Origin: Sporomusa ovata DSM 2662
Lineage (GTDB): Bacteria; Bacillota; Negativicutes; Sporomusales; Sporomusaceae
Assembly: GCF_000445445.1 (NCBI RefSeq)
Contig: NZ_ASXP01000004.1
Coordinates: 248,001-312,000 of the forward strand
Direction of reading: 5' to 3'
DNA: 64,000 nt
Position 1 is the stretch's first letter. Each line of letters starts with the position of its first letter. The notes under the pieces were generated by a model. The model was not told the origin of the DNA. It was given only the letters and a program-made list of their open reading frames with translations, and did no database searches. This document shows, in pieces, positions 15,847 to 24,492 of the stretch. The translations under genes were made by a program, and so were the position numbers.

Positions 15847-15897
15847 AAAATAGAAAAGACCCTGTCCGTCTTTAAAACGCAGGGTTTTTTCTATTTT
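15847..15897. terminator. bidirectional terminator between kinase and carboxyltransferase genes
   Basis: AAAATAGAAAA and ACCCTG pair with CAGGGT and TTTTCTATTTT around a 15-nt loop, giving A and T tracts in both directions for the two convergent genes. Confidence 0.88.
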
Positions 15898-15899
15898 AC

Positions 15900-17249
15900 T
15901 TATCTGTTACTTTCAAAGAACTTAAGCGCTACTTCAGGGAACACGGCATAAGACAGCACATCTTCGGTAGAAACATTGGGGTAGCCTTTTTCAGCTAGCT
16001 CCTGGCGAAGCGCAGCCATTTGCGGCTTAATGTCATCAGCCGGGCGGTGGGTAATAACCTCATCATCACCAATAAGTGATTGTAAAAACGCAGGATCAAT
16101 AGGGGCTGGCGTGCGGCCATATTTGCCACGGGCCAGGTCTTTGACTTCCCGGGGTACGACCTTATAGCGGCCCAGCATAACATTAAAGGCGGCCATGGAA
16201 CCGACAATCTGGCTTGTAGGTGTAACCAGCGGCGGATAACCCAGTTCGGCCCGTACTTTTGGCATTTCTACGATAAGTTCAGGAAATTTATCAGCCATAC
16301 CCTGTTCCTTCATCTGGTTCAAGAGATTAGAGAGCATGCCGCCGGGGATTTGAAAGGACAATACCTTAGTATCAATTTCAATATTTGTATTAAGATGGAA
16401 AGTTTCGGCAAGCTCTTTTTTTACCCCTCTAAAATGATCAGCAATTGGGAAAAGTTTTTCTTTGTTCAGACAGGTATCACGCTCATTGCCTTCCAGTGTG
16501 GCGATCATGGCTTCAGTAGGCGGTTGGGAGGAAGCGAGGGCAAATGGTGACAGGGCACAGTCAATGATATCAACACCGGCCTCAATGGCCTTTAAGTATG
16601 TCATGGAAGCCATGCCGCTGGTGTAATGGGTGTGCAGGTGAATAGGAACATGTATTTCGGCTTTAAGGGTCTTGACGAGCTCATAGGCTTTGTAGGGAGC
16701 GAGTAAGCCGGCCATATCTTTAATACAGATAGAATCAGTGCCCAGGCTGACAAGGTCTTTAGCTACCTTGAGGAACGACTCATTGTTATGGTAAGGGCTG
16801 ATCGTGTAGACAAAGGCGCCTTGTACATGCGCACCGGCCGCTTTGGCAGCCCGCATGGAAACTTCCATATTACGGACATCATTAAGCGCATCAAAAATGC
16901 GAATTACGCCTACGCCGTTGTCAACAGCACGATTAACAAACTCGCGAACAACATCGTCGGCATAGTGATTGTAGCCAAGTACATTTTGGCCGCGTAAAAG
17001 CATTTGAATGGGGGTTTTTTTCAAATACTTCTTAAGCGTACGCAGTCGTTCCCAGGGATCTTCATTTAAGAAACGCAGACAGCTATCAAAGGTAGCGCCG
17101 CCCCAGGCCTCAATCGAGAAATAGCCAATTTCATCAAGTTGCTCCAAAACAGGCAGCATGTCTGAAGTGCGCATCCGTGTAGCCGCCAGTGATTGATGGC
17201 CATCGCGAAGGATGGTTTCTGTTATTTTTACTGGATTATTTGTAGTCAT
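15900..17249 (-). CDS. pyruvate/oxaloacetate carboxyltransferase subunit (OadA/PycB/5S family), no biotinyl domain
   Basis: A 449-aa HMGL-like TIM-barrel carboxyltransferase with TETILRDGHQSL (metal-binding Asp), EAWGGATFD, the IKDMAGLL segment with the carbamylated-Lys region, HLHTHYTSGMA metal ligands, and the conserved C-terminal conserved carboxylase domain (GYPPLVTPTSQIVG). It lacks the biotin-carrier domain and its MKM motif found at the end of OadA, so biotin must be on a separate protein, as in PycB or the transcarboxylase 5S subunit. GGGGGA precedes ATG 17249. It is encoded alone. Oxaloacetate decarboxylase, pyruvate carboxylase and transcarboxylase roles cannot be separated from this sequence. 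Confidence 0.85.
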   Translation of the reverse strand: MTTNNPVKITETILRDGHQSLAATRMRTSDMLPVLEQLDEIGYFSIEAWGGATFDSCLRFLNEDPWERLRTLKKYLKKTPIQMLLRGQNVLGYNHYADDVVREFVNRAVDNGVGVIRIFDALNDVRNMEVSMRAAKAAGAHVQGAFVYTISPYHNNESFLKVAKDLVSLGTDSICIKDMAGLLAPYKAYELVKTLKAEIHVPIHLHTHYTSGMASMTYLKAIEAGVDIIDCALSPFALASSQPPTEAMIATLEGNERDTCLNKEKLFPIADHFRGVKKELAETFHLNTNIEIDTKVLSFQIPGGMLSNLLNQMKEQGMADKFPELIVEMPKVRAELGYPPLVTPTSQIVGSMAAFNVMLGRYKVVPREVKDLARGKYGRTPAPIDPAFLQSLIGDDEVITHRPADDIKPQMAALRQELAEKGYPNVSTEDVLSYAVFPEVALKFFESNR

Positions 17250-17384
17250 GCAAATCCCCCTTATTTTATTAAAACATATGATATGAATGCGAATAATTAA
17301 ATTTTAGTCGGTTATTAGCATTTTTACCAGTATTATTTTTAAAAAAATACTGTATACATGACACAAAAACCAAAATATGTATTA

Positions 17385-18776
17385 TTATTTTGGTACACAG
17401 TCAAGTTTCCGGGATAGAATGGCCGCCATTTTACTTGTACCAGTCATGGTGGGCATACCGTTGTAATGACCAAGCTTGGTCAGGGTAGAATATATATGCG
17501 GGTTCTCAACTGGACTATGAGCAGGAGCGGCATTACCATAATTATTTACATGTTTGGTACCTTCTTCAGGGGGAAGAAGCCGGCCAGGTCCACCCACACA
17601 GCCACCTTTACAAGCCATACCTTCGATAAAGTTGAATTCCCGCTTGCCTGCTTTGATTTCTTCTAATAGTTTTGTGCAGTCAGGAATACCGTCTGCCTTA
17701 ATGGGATTAAACAGCTGAGCCCGACGAGGAATTAATTTATCCAAAGTCGTGCCAACCGCGGCGCTGACGCCTCCAGTACGGGCATAGACCCGACCACCCC
17801 AGGAAGCTACTGGATTTTCTTCATCCGCCTCCACGGAAGGATTGACAGCAGCTGCTTCAAAGATAGTTGCAAGTTCCTGAAAGGTTAAGACAAAATCGAT
17901 AGCACCTTTAAGCTCAGGTAGTTGTGCTTCAGACTTTTTTGCAACACAGGGGCCGATAAAAACGACCTTGGCCTCAGGCTCAAGTTCTTTGATTACCCGT
18001 CCTGAGGCGATCATAGGCGATACGGATGGCGATATGTGGCCCATTAAATCAGGAAACTTATTTTCAATTAACTTAATCCAGATAGGGCAGCAGCAACTGG
18101 TAATTAAAAAATCATGTTCGTTTTTGACCTTATCATCATACTCAAAGGCTTCTTTTATGGTGATAAGGTCAGCATATAACGCCGTTTCTACCATTTCAGT
18201 AAAACCTAATTTTAACAAGGCGCTGCGCAGTTTTCCTGCAGTTACTTCAGAGCCAAACTGTCCGGCAAAAGCGGGTGCAACAGAGGCATACACTTTATGA
18301 GAGTTTTGACGCAGGAGATTAATAAGTGGAACAAATTGGGATTTGTCGGCTAAGGCACCAAATTTACAGGCGCTAATGCAATAGCCGTCATGCGCACATT
18401 TGGTTCTGTCAATGGAGGGGCGTCCCAGTTCGTCACGGGTAATAGCGCCGAGCGGGCAGGCTTTTTCACAGGTGGAATCCTGGCAATTTTCGCAAACTTC
18501 TGGATTGGCAATAGCAACAGGCTCGCTGCCTATGCCCATGAGCGCCTCTGCATCATATTCATTGATGACTTCTTCCGAATCGGTAGGGTCCAGTCCCATG
18601 GCAATGCGAATCTGATTGGCAACAAAGCGACGGGTAGCTTTATCTGTAAATTCTTGTTGCAATAAATGGCATATTTCTCCTTTGCGTTCAAATAATGTTC
18701 CTTCCCAGGCAGCTTTGGCAACTTGGTACAGAATTCTTGGACGGATATTGAGGTCAGGAGGGGTATTTTTTGGCAT
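17385..18776 (-). CDS. monomeric [FeFe] hydrogenase (group B-like)
   Basis: A 463-aa iron hydrogenase catalysing reversible proton reduction with ferredoxin. Two 4Fe-4S motifs lie around residues 95-140 (CENCQDSTCEKACPLG and CAHDGYCISACKFG). The H-cluster region follows with TSCCCPIW (P1), GPCVAKKSE (P2) and EGMACKGGCVGGPG (P3). The P1 motif has three consecutive Cys and the P2 lacks the usual Met, features I associate with the group B branch, whose biochemistry is less known. ATG 18776 follows ATAGGTGAT. There is no NADH-binding or histidine-kinase partner gene beside it, so it is probably a soluble ferredoxin-linked enzyme. Maturases are not in the window. Confidence 0.9.
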   Translation of the reverse strand: MPKNTPPDLNIRPRILYQVAKAAWEGTLFERKGEICHLLQQEFTDKATRRFVANQIRIAMGLDPTDSEEVINEYDAEALMGIGSEPVAIANPEVCENCQDSTCEKACPLGAITRDELGRPSIDRTKCAHDGYCISACKFGALADKSQFVPLINLLRQNSHKVYASVAPAFAGQFGSEVTAGKLRSALLKLGFTEMVETALYADLITIKEAFEYDDKVKNEHDFLITSCCCPIWIKLIENKFPDLMGHISPSVSPMIASGRVIKELEPEAKVVFIGPCVAKKSEAQLPELKGAIDFVLTFQELATIFEAAAVNPSVEADEENPVASWGGRVYARTGGVSAAVGTTLDKLIPRRAQLFNPIKADGIPDCTKLLEEIKAGKREFNFIEGMACKGGCVGGPGRLLPPEEGTKHVNNYGNAAPAHSPVENPHIYSTLTKLGHYNGMPTMTGTSKMAAILSRKLDCVPK

Positions 18777-19009
18777 ATGTATCACCTATCCAATATAATA
18801 GTCTCATTATTAATTCTTGGGATTTTTTGTCGAATTCCTATTGTAGTGTATGTAATTCTATATAGGTAGTATTCGCAAAATAAGATTATGTGCAGATATG
18901 GATAAAAATTAATTACAGGTGGAAAAGCTGTCTTACTGCCTGTTTTCCAGGATGAATCATCTGCGGCAGGCACACACTAACCAGGATGTAACTTAATGAG
19001 GTGAAACAT

Positions 19010-19243
19010 ATGGAAAAGGTTTGCCCGCTGTGTAATGCCTTGCAGCAAATCACAGCAAAGTGTCCTCAATGTGGCGCCACACTAGTTGATGGTGGCGCTG
19101 TCAGCAGCTATCTTGGACCATACAGTCCATATATGGATACTCAATGTCTGCCTTATAAATCAGAGGACTATTGTTTACATCTGCTATACTGTCCTGTGTG
19201 CCAATATGATACAAGAATCCAACTAGCATTGGTGATGATTTAA
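19010..19243 (+). CDS. zinc-ribbon-like small protein (77 aa)
   Basis: ATG 19010 follows GAGGTGAAAC. The protein has CPLC and CPQC pairs (residues 4-7 and 18-21) typical of a zinc ribbon, then a Tyr/Gly/Pro-rich middle and a further CPVC pair near the C-terminus. Function unknown. Its stop is followed directly by the DUF1540 gene (TAATG at 19241-19245), so the two are probably one operon. Confidence 0.55.
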   Translation: MEKVCPLCNALQQITAKCPQCGATLVDGGAVSSYLGPYSPYMDTQCLPYKSEDYCLHLLYCPVCQYDTRIQLALVMI

Positions 19244-19299
19244 TGAGCATAAAAGATGAAAAACAGATAAATACTATAAAAAACGAAGGGGTGAACTAT

Positions 19300-19686
19300 A
19301 TGTCGAATCCAATGGTTAAATGCAGTGTTGATCAATGTACCCACTATATGCCTGGCGAGCAGTGTATGGCCGCAAAAATTAGTGTCTATAATGATGAGCT
19401 CAAAGGGGCTTCAGGCAAGCCGCAGGATACCTTGTGCAAGTCTTTTCATCACCGCAAGACAATGGGGGATATGGTTGGTGCTTTCCACAACGCCAATATT
19501 GGCGGTACTATGTCAGCCGCCTTTTTGGAAGGTACACAAATCACTCCAGCGGTTGAATGTTTTGTCAATAACTGCAAATTTTGGGATAATGGCAATTATT
19601 GCAACGCCGAAAGCATTCATGTAGCAGGTCCTAATGCTTCCAAAACATCAGACACTGACTGTGAAACCTTTCAAGAAAATAAATAA
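19300..19686 (+). CDS. tandem DUF1540 domain protein
   Basis: A 128-aa protein with two copies of the DUF1540 cysteine pattern: residues 8-49 (CSVDQCTHYMPGEQC...CKSF) and about 85-124 (CFVNNCKFWDNGNYC...CETF). Each copy holds four Cys, which suggests metal binding. ATG 19300 has GGGGTG upstream; an alternative in-frame ATG 19243 would add 19 residues and be coupled to the preceding stop. The function of DUF1540 is not established; it is common in spore-forming anaerobes. A perfect hairpin terminator follows. Confidence 0.8.
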   Translation: MSNPMVKCSVDQCTHYMPGEQCMAAKISVYNDELKGASGKPQDTLCKSFHHRKTMGDMVGAFHNANIGGTMSAAFLEGTQITPAVECFVNNCKFWDNGNYCNAESIHVAGPNASKTSDTDCETFQENK

Positions 19687-19710
19687 TTTATTCACTTGCT
19701 GGACTATAAT

Positions 19711-19745
19711 AAATAACGCCGGAGCCATGGGCTCCGGCGTTATTT
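19711..19745. terminator. bidirectional terminator, perfect 16-bp stem
   Basis: AAATAACGCCGGAGCC, a 3-nt loop and its exact complement, ending in TTATTTATT. It separates the DUF1540 gene from the convergent DUF896 gene. Confidence 0.9.
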
Positions 19746-19746
19746 A

Positions 19747-19956
19747 TTAGTGTTGGTTATGACAGCCGCATTTGCAGTTTTCCTCATGATCGACAATTTC
19801 TATACAGTCAAGCTGTGCTTTTACCTGTGTTCGTATATTGTCAAGATAACGACGGCGAAGCTCGGCTTGTTCAGAACGTTCATTGTCAGTAAGACCTGCT
19901 TCGCGACTTTTTTTGGCCAAAGCATTTATTCTGGCAATTAGCTCAGGCGTTATCAT
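19747..19956 (-). CDS. DUF896 (UPF0291, YnzC-like) protein
   Basis: A 69-aa protein with the family's helical core: ITPELIARINALAKKSREAGLTDNERSEQAELRRRYLDNIR. Bacillus YnzC-type members are small cytosolic helical-hairpin proteins, one of which is under LexA control in B. subtilis; no such box is seen here. The extra C-terminal tail (ENCKCGCHNQH) carries Cys and His that could bind metal. GAGGG precedes ATG 19956. Function unknown. Confidence 0.85.
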   Translation of the reverse strand: MITPELIARINALAKKSREAGLTDNERSEQAELRRRYLDNIRTQVKAQLDCIEIVDHEENCKCGCHNQH

Positions 19957-20114
19957 TTTTTTTCCCTCACTTTCCAAAATTTTTTTAAAACTAACTATTC
20001 ACAGTAAATGCATTGTATTTATAAAAAATAGTAACAAATTATTGACAAATACGCAAGTTAGAATGAAAATAAGAAGCAAAGAATAATAATTTTTTGACAA
20101 AGGTGGAAAAGCTT

Positions 20115-20870
20115 ATGAATAAATGGCGTTGTAGTGTGTGTGGGTACATACATGAAGGAGCAGAACTGCCGGAAAAATGCCCGATTTGTGGTGTTGGCCC
20201 GGAGGAATTCACTCTCGTTATAGAAACGCCTGCGCCAAAGCAGGCAGGTAAGCGCTGGAAATGTACAGTATGCGATTATGTTCATTCCGGCGATACACCA
20301 CCTGATAAATGTCCTGTCTGCGGCGTTGGCTCGGAATTATTTGTTTTGCTGCTTGATGAGGTCTTGGAACTAACTACAGAGGCGGTACTTGCGGCAGGAC
20401 TCGATACGGCTAATTCGGCTGTAGATAAAATAAGCTACGGGCTGTATATTGTTACCTCTGTAAAGGATAATAAGTTTAACGGGCAATGCTGTAATACTCT
20501 GTTTCAATTAACAAGCAATCCGTTGCGTGTGTCGGTATGTCTAAATAAAAATAATCTTACCCATGAGTACCTTATGGATAGCGGTGTGTTTGCAGTGTCG
20601 CTGTTAACAACCGACCAAACAGAAGCTGTTCGCCGGTTTGGCTATCAGTCTGGTCGTACTACAGATAAATTTGCGGGTGTGGAATATATTGCCGGAAAAA
20701 ATGGCTGTCCTATTCTAAAAAATTGTCTTGCGTATATTGAAGCAAGCATATTGCCCAAAAAAATGGTGGATGTGGGTACTCATACGTTATTTGTTGCCGA
20801 TGTTACTGCCGGGAGAATGGTAGCAAATCAGGAAGCGCTAACATATAGTTTTTATAGGAGCATTAAATGA
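20115..20870 (+). CDS. tandem rubredoxin-flavin reductase fusion (Hrb-like)
   Basis: A 251-aa protein. Two short rubredoxin-like domains lie in tandem: residues 4-36 (CSVCGYIHEG...CPICG) and about 54-86 (CTVCDYVHSG...CPVCG). A flavin reductase-like FMN domain follows (about 95-245; SYGLYIVTSVKDNKFNG, NKNNLTHEYLMDSGVFAVSLL). High-molecular-weight rubredoxin of acetogens has the same fusion with one rubredoxin and passes electrons from NADH to FprA-type oxygen/NO reductases; the second rubredoxin here is unusual. ATG 20115 follows AAAGGTGG. The TrxR-like flavoprotein gene is 55 nt downstream, likely the same operon, and may be its reductase. Confidence 0.88.
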   Translation: MNKWRCSVCGYIHEGAELPEKCPICGVGPEEFTLVIETPAPKQAGKRWKCTVCDYVHSGDTPPDKCPVCGVGSELFVLLLDEVLELTTEAVLAAGLDTANSAVDKISYGLYIVTSVKDNKFNGQCCNTLFQLTSNPLRVSVCLNKNNLTHEYLMDSGVFAVSLLTTDQTEAVRRFGYQSGRTTDKFAGVEYIAGKNGCPILKNCLAYIEASILPKKMVDVGTHTLFVADVTAGRMVANQEALTYSFYRSIK

Positions 20871-20925
20871 TGACTATATATTTACGCATCGCAGATAGCT
20901 AAATACTAGTGCGAGGGTGATAACT

Positions 20926-21849
20926 TTGTATGAGTTGATCATCATTGGCGGAGGCCCCGCCGGCATGACAGCTGCCGTTTACACGGCGCGCAAAAGACTG
21001 AAGGTACTTATGCTGACTAAAGAGTTTGGTGGTCAGCCGATGTGGACTATGGACATTGAAAATTATATGGGTTATCAATTTATTACTGGGCCTGAGCTTA
21101 TGGATAAATTTGATGAGCAAGTAAGAAGGTTTCCTATTGCAATACAATATGAGGAAGTTACGGATTTATCACAAAATACGGATGGAACTTTTACCGTAAT
21201 AAGTGATAGTGGCGAGTATCAGGCTCAAGCCGTTATTATTGCTTCAGGCAAACGTCCACGCCGCCTGGAGGTACCAGGGGAAGCAGAGTTTACCGGGAGG
21301 GGAGTCAGTTATTGTGCTACCTGTGATGGACCACTGTTTACCGGTAAAAATGTAGCCGTTATTGGTGGCGGTAATTCGGCTTTGCAAGCGGCAATCGAAG
21401 TCAGCGGTGTGGCTGCCAAGGTTTACCTCATATCCTTACATGGTTATACTGCCGAACCCATTGTAATTGAAAAGCTTAAAGAACTTGCGCAGCCAGTTAT
21501 TGAATTCAGCGGTTATACGACAACAGAGGTCAAGGGAACACAGGCAGTAGAAACGCTGATTATTACCAATAATGAAACCAAAGAACAAACTGAACTTACG
21601 GTACAGGGGGTCTTTGTCGAAATTGGTTTATTGCCTAACACGGAATACTGTCAGGGAATACTCAATTTTAACAACTACCGGGAAGTAGTTACTGACTGCC
21701 GTGCCCGTACCAATATTCCAGGCTTATTTGCCGCTGGTGATGTGACTAATGGCCCTGACAAGCAGATTGTAATTGCCGCCGGTGACGGTGCGAAGGCGGC
21801 TATGGTAGCATATGAATATTTGCTGCATAAGCGCGGGGTTAGATGCTAG
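20926..21849 (+). CDS. thioredoxin reductase-like FAD/NAD(P) oxidoreductase
   Basis: A 307-aa two-dinucleotide-domain flavoprotein. It shows the N-terminal GGGPAGMTAAVYTARK FAD-binding motif, the redox-active CATC, the second GGGNSALQAA pyridine-nucleotide motif and the C-terminal GLFAAGDVTNGPDKQIVIAAGDGAKAA. The start TTG 20926 gives MYELIIIGGG and has GAGGGTGAT upstream; GTG 20917 lies within that site. Thioredoxin, or the rubredoxin/flavin reductase encoded just upstream, could be the electron acceptor; proximity supports the latter. A strong hairpin terminator follows. Confidence 0.88.
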   Translation: MYELIIIGGGPAGMTAAVYTARKRLKVLMLTKEFGGQPMWTMDIENYMGYQFITGPELMDKFDEQVRRFPIAIQYEEVTDLSQNTDGTFTVISDSGEYQAQAVIIASGKRPRRLEVPGEAEFTGRGVSYCATCDGPLFTGKNVAVIGGGNSALQAAIEVSGVAAKVYLISLHGYTAEPIVIEKLKELAQPVIEFSGYTTTEVKGTQAVETLIITNNETKEQTELTVQGVFVEIGLLPNTEYCQGILNFNNYREVVTDCRARTNIPGLFAAGDVTNGPDKQIVIAAGDGAKAAMVAYEYLLHKRGVRC

Positions 21850-21871
21850 TTTTATAAGTAAATGCACGAAC

Positions 21872-21906
21872 AAAAAACACCTGTCATGGGCGACAGGTGT
21901 TTTTTC
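21872..21906 (+). terminator. rho-independent terminator
   Basis: AAAAAACACCTGTC and GACAGGTGTTTTTT form a perfect 14-bp stem around a 6-nt loop. Confidence 0.92.
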
Positions 21907-21993
21907 TGTACATACGCTTGGCTTTTTCACAAAAATGAGTATAATATTATCATACCATTAAGCAGATAATACAAAATTTTGGAGTGTGATACT

Positions 21994-22263
21994 ATGAAAA
22001 CTGTCATAACAATTGTCGGACAAGATAGGGTCGGCATTATTGCCATGATCAGTAATATTTTGGCGGAAAACAATATTAATATTCTTAATATTAACCAGAA
22101 TATCCTGGAAGGCTTCTTTAACATGGTCATGTTGGTTAATATGTCGCAAGCTATTATCAGTCTGAAAGATTTAGGGCAACTGCTAGGCGAAAAAGGTACT
22201 GCCATGGGTCTTGATATAAAAGTGCAGCATGAGGATATATTCAATGTAATGCACCGCGTATAA
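21994..22263 (+). CDS. ACT domain protein (UPF0237 family)
   Basis: An 89-aa single ACT domain (VITIVGQDRVGIIAMISNILAENNINILNINQN) of the UPF0237/GcvR-like type, a ligand-binding regulatory fold. ATG 21994 follows TGGAGTGTGA. It stands 30 nt before the UPF0210 gene; these two families are commonly adjacent in Firmicutes and archaea, suggesting joint function. The ligand is unknown. A TATAAT at 21940-21945 with TTGGCT upstream is a possible promoter. Confidence 0.9.
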   Translation: MKTVITIVGQDRVGIIAMISNILAENNINILNINQNILEGFFNMVMLVNMSQAIISLKDLGQLLGEKGTAMGLDIKVQHEDIFNVMHRV

Positions 22264-22293
22264 TAACTGTCTTAAGCTTGGAGGAATATACAC

Positions 22294-23652
22294 ATGTTCA
22301 CAATGAAGGACGTCAATGAAACTAACCGCATGATTGAAGAAAATAAGCTCGATATTCGGACAATCACGATGGGAATCAGCCTGCGAGACTGCGGGCACCC
22401 GGATATTAAGATATTTTGTCAGAATATCTATGACAAGATTACCCGTACTGCAGAAAAATTGGTTAAGACAGGGGAAGATATCGAAGCTGAATATGGCATA
22501 CCTATTATTAATAAACGTATTTCGGTAACGCCGATTGCGATTGCTGCCGAAAGCTGCCATACAGATAGCTATGTTGCAGTGGCACAGGCACTGGATGCTG
22601 CTGCCAAGGAAGTTGGGGTAAATTTTATTGGCGGTTTCACGGCGCTTGTGCAAAAAGGCTATACCAACGGCGACCGCATACTGATACGCTCTATTCCCGA
22701 GGCGTTGGCTGTAACGGAACGGGTATGTTCATCAGTCAATTTAGGTTCAACCAAAGCGGGTATTAATATGGACTGTGTCCGGGAAATGGGCGAGATTATC
22801 AAGCTTACTGCCGAACGGACCAAAGACCGGGACGCACTAGGTTGTGCTAAACTGGTAGTGTTTGCTAATGTACCTGAGGATAACCCCTTTATGGCTGGCG
22901 CATTCCACGGTGTTGGTGAGCCTGAGGTTACTATCCATGTAGGGGTAAGCGGTCCTGGTGTTGTTAAACGGGCACTGGAAGATGTACGCGGTAAGGATTT
23001 TAGTGCTGTGGCTGAAACAATAAAACGAACGGCCTTTAAAATTACCCGTGTTGGTCAATTAGTGGCTCAGGAAGCTTCACGCCGGCTTGGTTATCCGTTT
23101 GGGATTATCGACTTATCGCTGGCCCCGACACCGGCGGTTGGTGACAGTGTAGCGCATATTCTGGAAGAAATGGGCCTGGAAAGCTGTGGAGCACCAGGTA
23201 CAACCGCCGCCTTAGCGCTGTTAAATGATGCTGTTAAAAAAGGTGGTTTGATGGCTTCCTCCCATGTAGGCGGTCTTAGCGGAGCCTTTATCCCAGTCAG
23301 TGAAGACGCGGGCATGATTGCTGCTATCGAACGTGGCAGCTTGACGTTGGAAAAATTAGAGGCGATGACCTGTGTATGCTCGGTTGGTCTTGATATGATT
23401 GCTATTCCGGGAGATACTTCGGCAGCTACCATATCGGCGATTATTGCCGACGAAGCGGCCATTGGCATGATTAATAACAAGACAACAGCTGTGCGGGTTA
23501 TTCCTGTACCAGGCAAAAAAGTGGGAGATAATGTTGAATTCGGCGGACTGTTGGGCTATAGCCCGATTATACCTGTGAGCCAGTTTAAGTCAGATGATTT
23601 TATTGCCCGGGGCGGGAGAATCCCGGCTCCTGTTCGCAGCCTGACTAATTAG
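22294..23652 (+). CDS. UPF0210 (PFL-like, DUF711) family protein
   Basis: A 452-aa protein of the DUF711/UPF0210 family, distantly related in fold to pyruvate formate-lyase-like proteins but without a recognised activity. Typical segments are [41 protein letters not shown] and [27 protein letters not shown] precedes ATG 22294. It pairs with the UPF0237 ACT gene just upstream. No signal peptide or membrane segments. Enzymatic role unproven; Cys and His residues are conserved-looking. Confidence 0.9.
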   Translation: MFTMKDVNETNRMIEENKLDIRTITMGISLRDCGHPDIKIFCQNIYDKITRTAEKLVKTGEDIEAEYGIPIINKRISVTPIAIAAESCHTDSYVAVAQALDAAAKEVGVNFIGGFTALVQKGYTNGDRILIRSIPEALAVTERVCSSVNLGSTKAGINMDCVREMGEIIKLTAERTKDRDALGCAKLVVFANVPEDNPFMAGAFHGVGEPEVTIHVGVSGPGVVKRALEDVRGKDFSAVAETIKRTAFKITRVGQLVAQEASRRLGYPFGIIDLSLAPTPAVGDSVAHILEEMGLESCGAPGTTAALALLNDAVKKGGLMASSHVGGLSGAFIPVSEDAGMIAAIERGSLTLEKLEAMTCVCSVGLDMIAIPGDTSAATISAIIADEAAIGMINNKTTAVRVIPVPGKKVGDNVEFGGLLGYSPIIPVSQFKSDDFIARGGRIPAPVRSLTN

Positions 23653-23671
23653 CAGGTAAGATAACTTAGAT

Positions 23672-23810
23672 AAAAAAGCGCTATCGCGCCCTTGAGGATA
23701 CGGCTAACCGCAGAGTACACAGAGAGCGCAGAGGGGAGATGTATATCGAGACATTCCCTCTGCGTACTCTGCGTCTCTGCGGTTCAAAAAAACTTATGCT
23801 TTCTTATCTT
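23672..23810. repeat. dispersed palindromic repeat R1, copy 1
   Basis: About 139 bp beginning AAAAAAGCGCTATCGCGCCC, then a long imperfect palindrome whose left arm (AACCGCAGAG..., from 23706) pairs with the right arm (...CTCTGCGGTT, to 23784). A second copy lies at 36333-36470. Both copies start about 20 bp after a plus-strand stop codon. Confidence 0.88.
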
Positions 23811-23815
23811 AAAAT

Positions 23816-23911
23816 AAAAGGCGAGATTGCCGTACTGTCGCTCGTAATGATTGGGAACAGGAAGCACCTGCTCTCATCATTATGAATAATAGTGTAGCAA
23901 TCTCGCCTTTT
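23816..23911. repeat. long hairpin, possible structured RNA or terminator
   Basis: Outer arms AAAAGGCGAGATTGC (23816-23830) and GCAATCTCGCCTTTT (23897-23911) are perfectly complementary over 15 bp. The 66-nt interior contains a second imperfect hairpin (TAATGAT...CAGG / CCTG...ATCATTA). On the minus strand it is followed by TTTTATTTT and could terminate the gene ending at 23923. Confidence 0.7.
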
Positions 23912-23922
23912 GGGGCTATTTT

Positions 23923-24237
23923 CTAAAACCTTTGATTGGCCTCCCGATGGTTGGTGATAGCCGTCAGTTTGTCTTCTATGGTTGCTGCCGCTGTCCACAG
24001 GTTTTTAAACACCGTGGAATTTTTGAAGCTCGCGCTCCAGAGGTAGGAATCTTCCGGTGTGTAGTAGGCAAAGATGATTTCCTGGTTGGGAGTTTTCGGC
24101 ATGAGGCCTTCCGCATCAGTGAGTAAGGCGTAAGCCCCCTCTGGCGTAAGCTCAATACCCAGCACCGGTTGCCCATCTTCCACTTCGGTTTCTTCAAAGC
24201 CTAGCGATTGGTATAATTCTAACATGTTGTCACTCAT
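23923..24237 (-). CDS. hypothetical protein (104 aa)
   Basis: An acidic cytosolic-type protein with no recognised family. It shows a helical N-terminus (NMLELYQSLGFEETEVED) and mixed alpha/beta centre (GIELTPEGAYALLTDAEGLMP, QEIIFAYYTPEDSYLWSASFKNS), resembling a small globular regulator, and a basic C-terminal tail. ATG 24237 is 9 nt after AAGGAG; the ATG at 24246 touches that site. It stands alone between repeats. Confidence 0.6.
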   Translation of the reverse strand: MSDNMLELYQSLGFEETEVEDGQPVLGIELTPEGAYALLTDAEGLMPKTPNQEIIFAYYTPEDSYLWSASFKNSTVFKNLWTAAATIEDKLTAITNHREANQRF

Positions 24238-24280
24238 ATGGCTCATCTCCTTAAGATTATTGAATGGTGGTTATTGCTAT

Positions 24281-24413
24281 ATATTCCGCAGTAAAGAAAT
24301 TTACAGGCACAGGCAGGTGGTGTATTGACAACGCTCCACCACTAGCGTTTGCCTTCCGCTTTTGTCAACACACCACCCGCCTGCAAAATCTTTAACGCGT
24401 TGTATATAGAAAA
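24281..24413. repeat. dispersed repeat R2, copy 1 (with large inverted repeat)
   Basis: The stretch from TCCGCAGTAAAGAAATTTACAGG through CAAAATCTTTAACGCGTTG contains 23-bp arms with two mismatches (24309-24331 and 24362-24384) around a small inner hairpin. A shorter copy without the right arm lies at 56738-56810. No gene is seen in this intergenic stretch. Confidence 0.8.
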
Positions 24414-24492
24414 GGGATTACAGTAGTTGTTGTTGAATTAGGGCATGATATAACTAACAGATTTAGGTAACGGGAGGTTGAATAAATAGTAT

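Noticed and set aside
18777..18976. Rex operator before the hydrogenase gene
   Set aside because: No TTGTGA-type palindrome was found; only weak promoter-like elements and a small stem.
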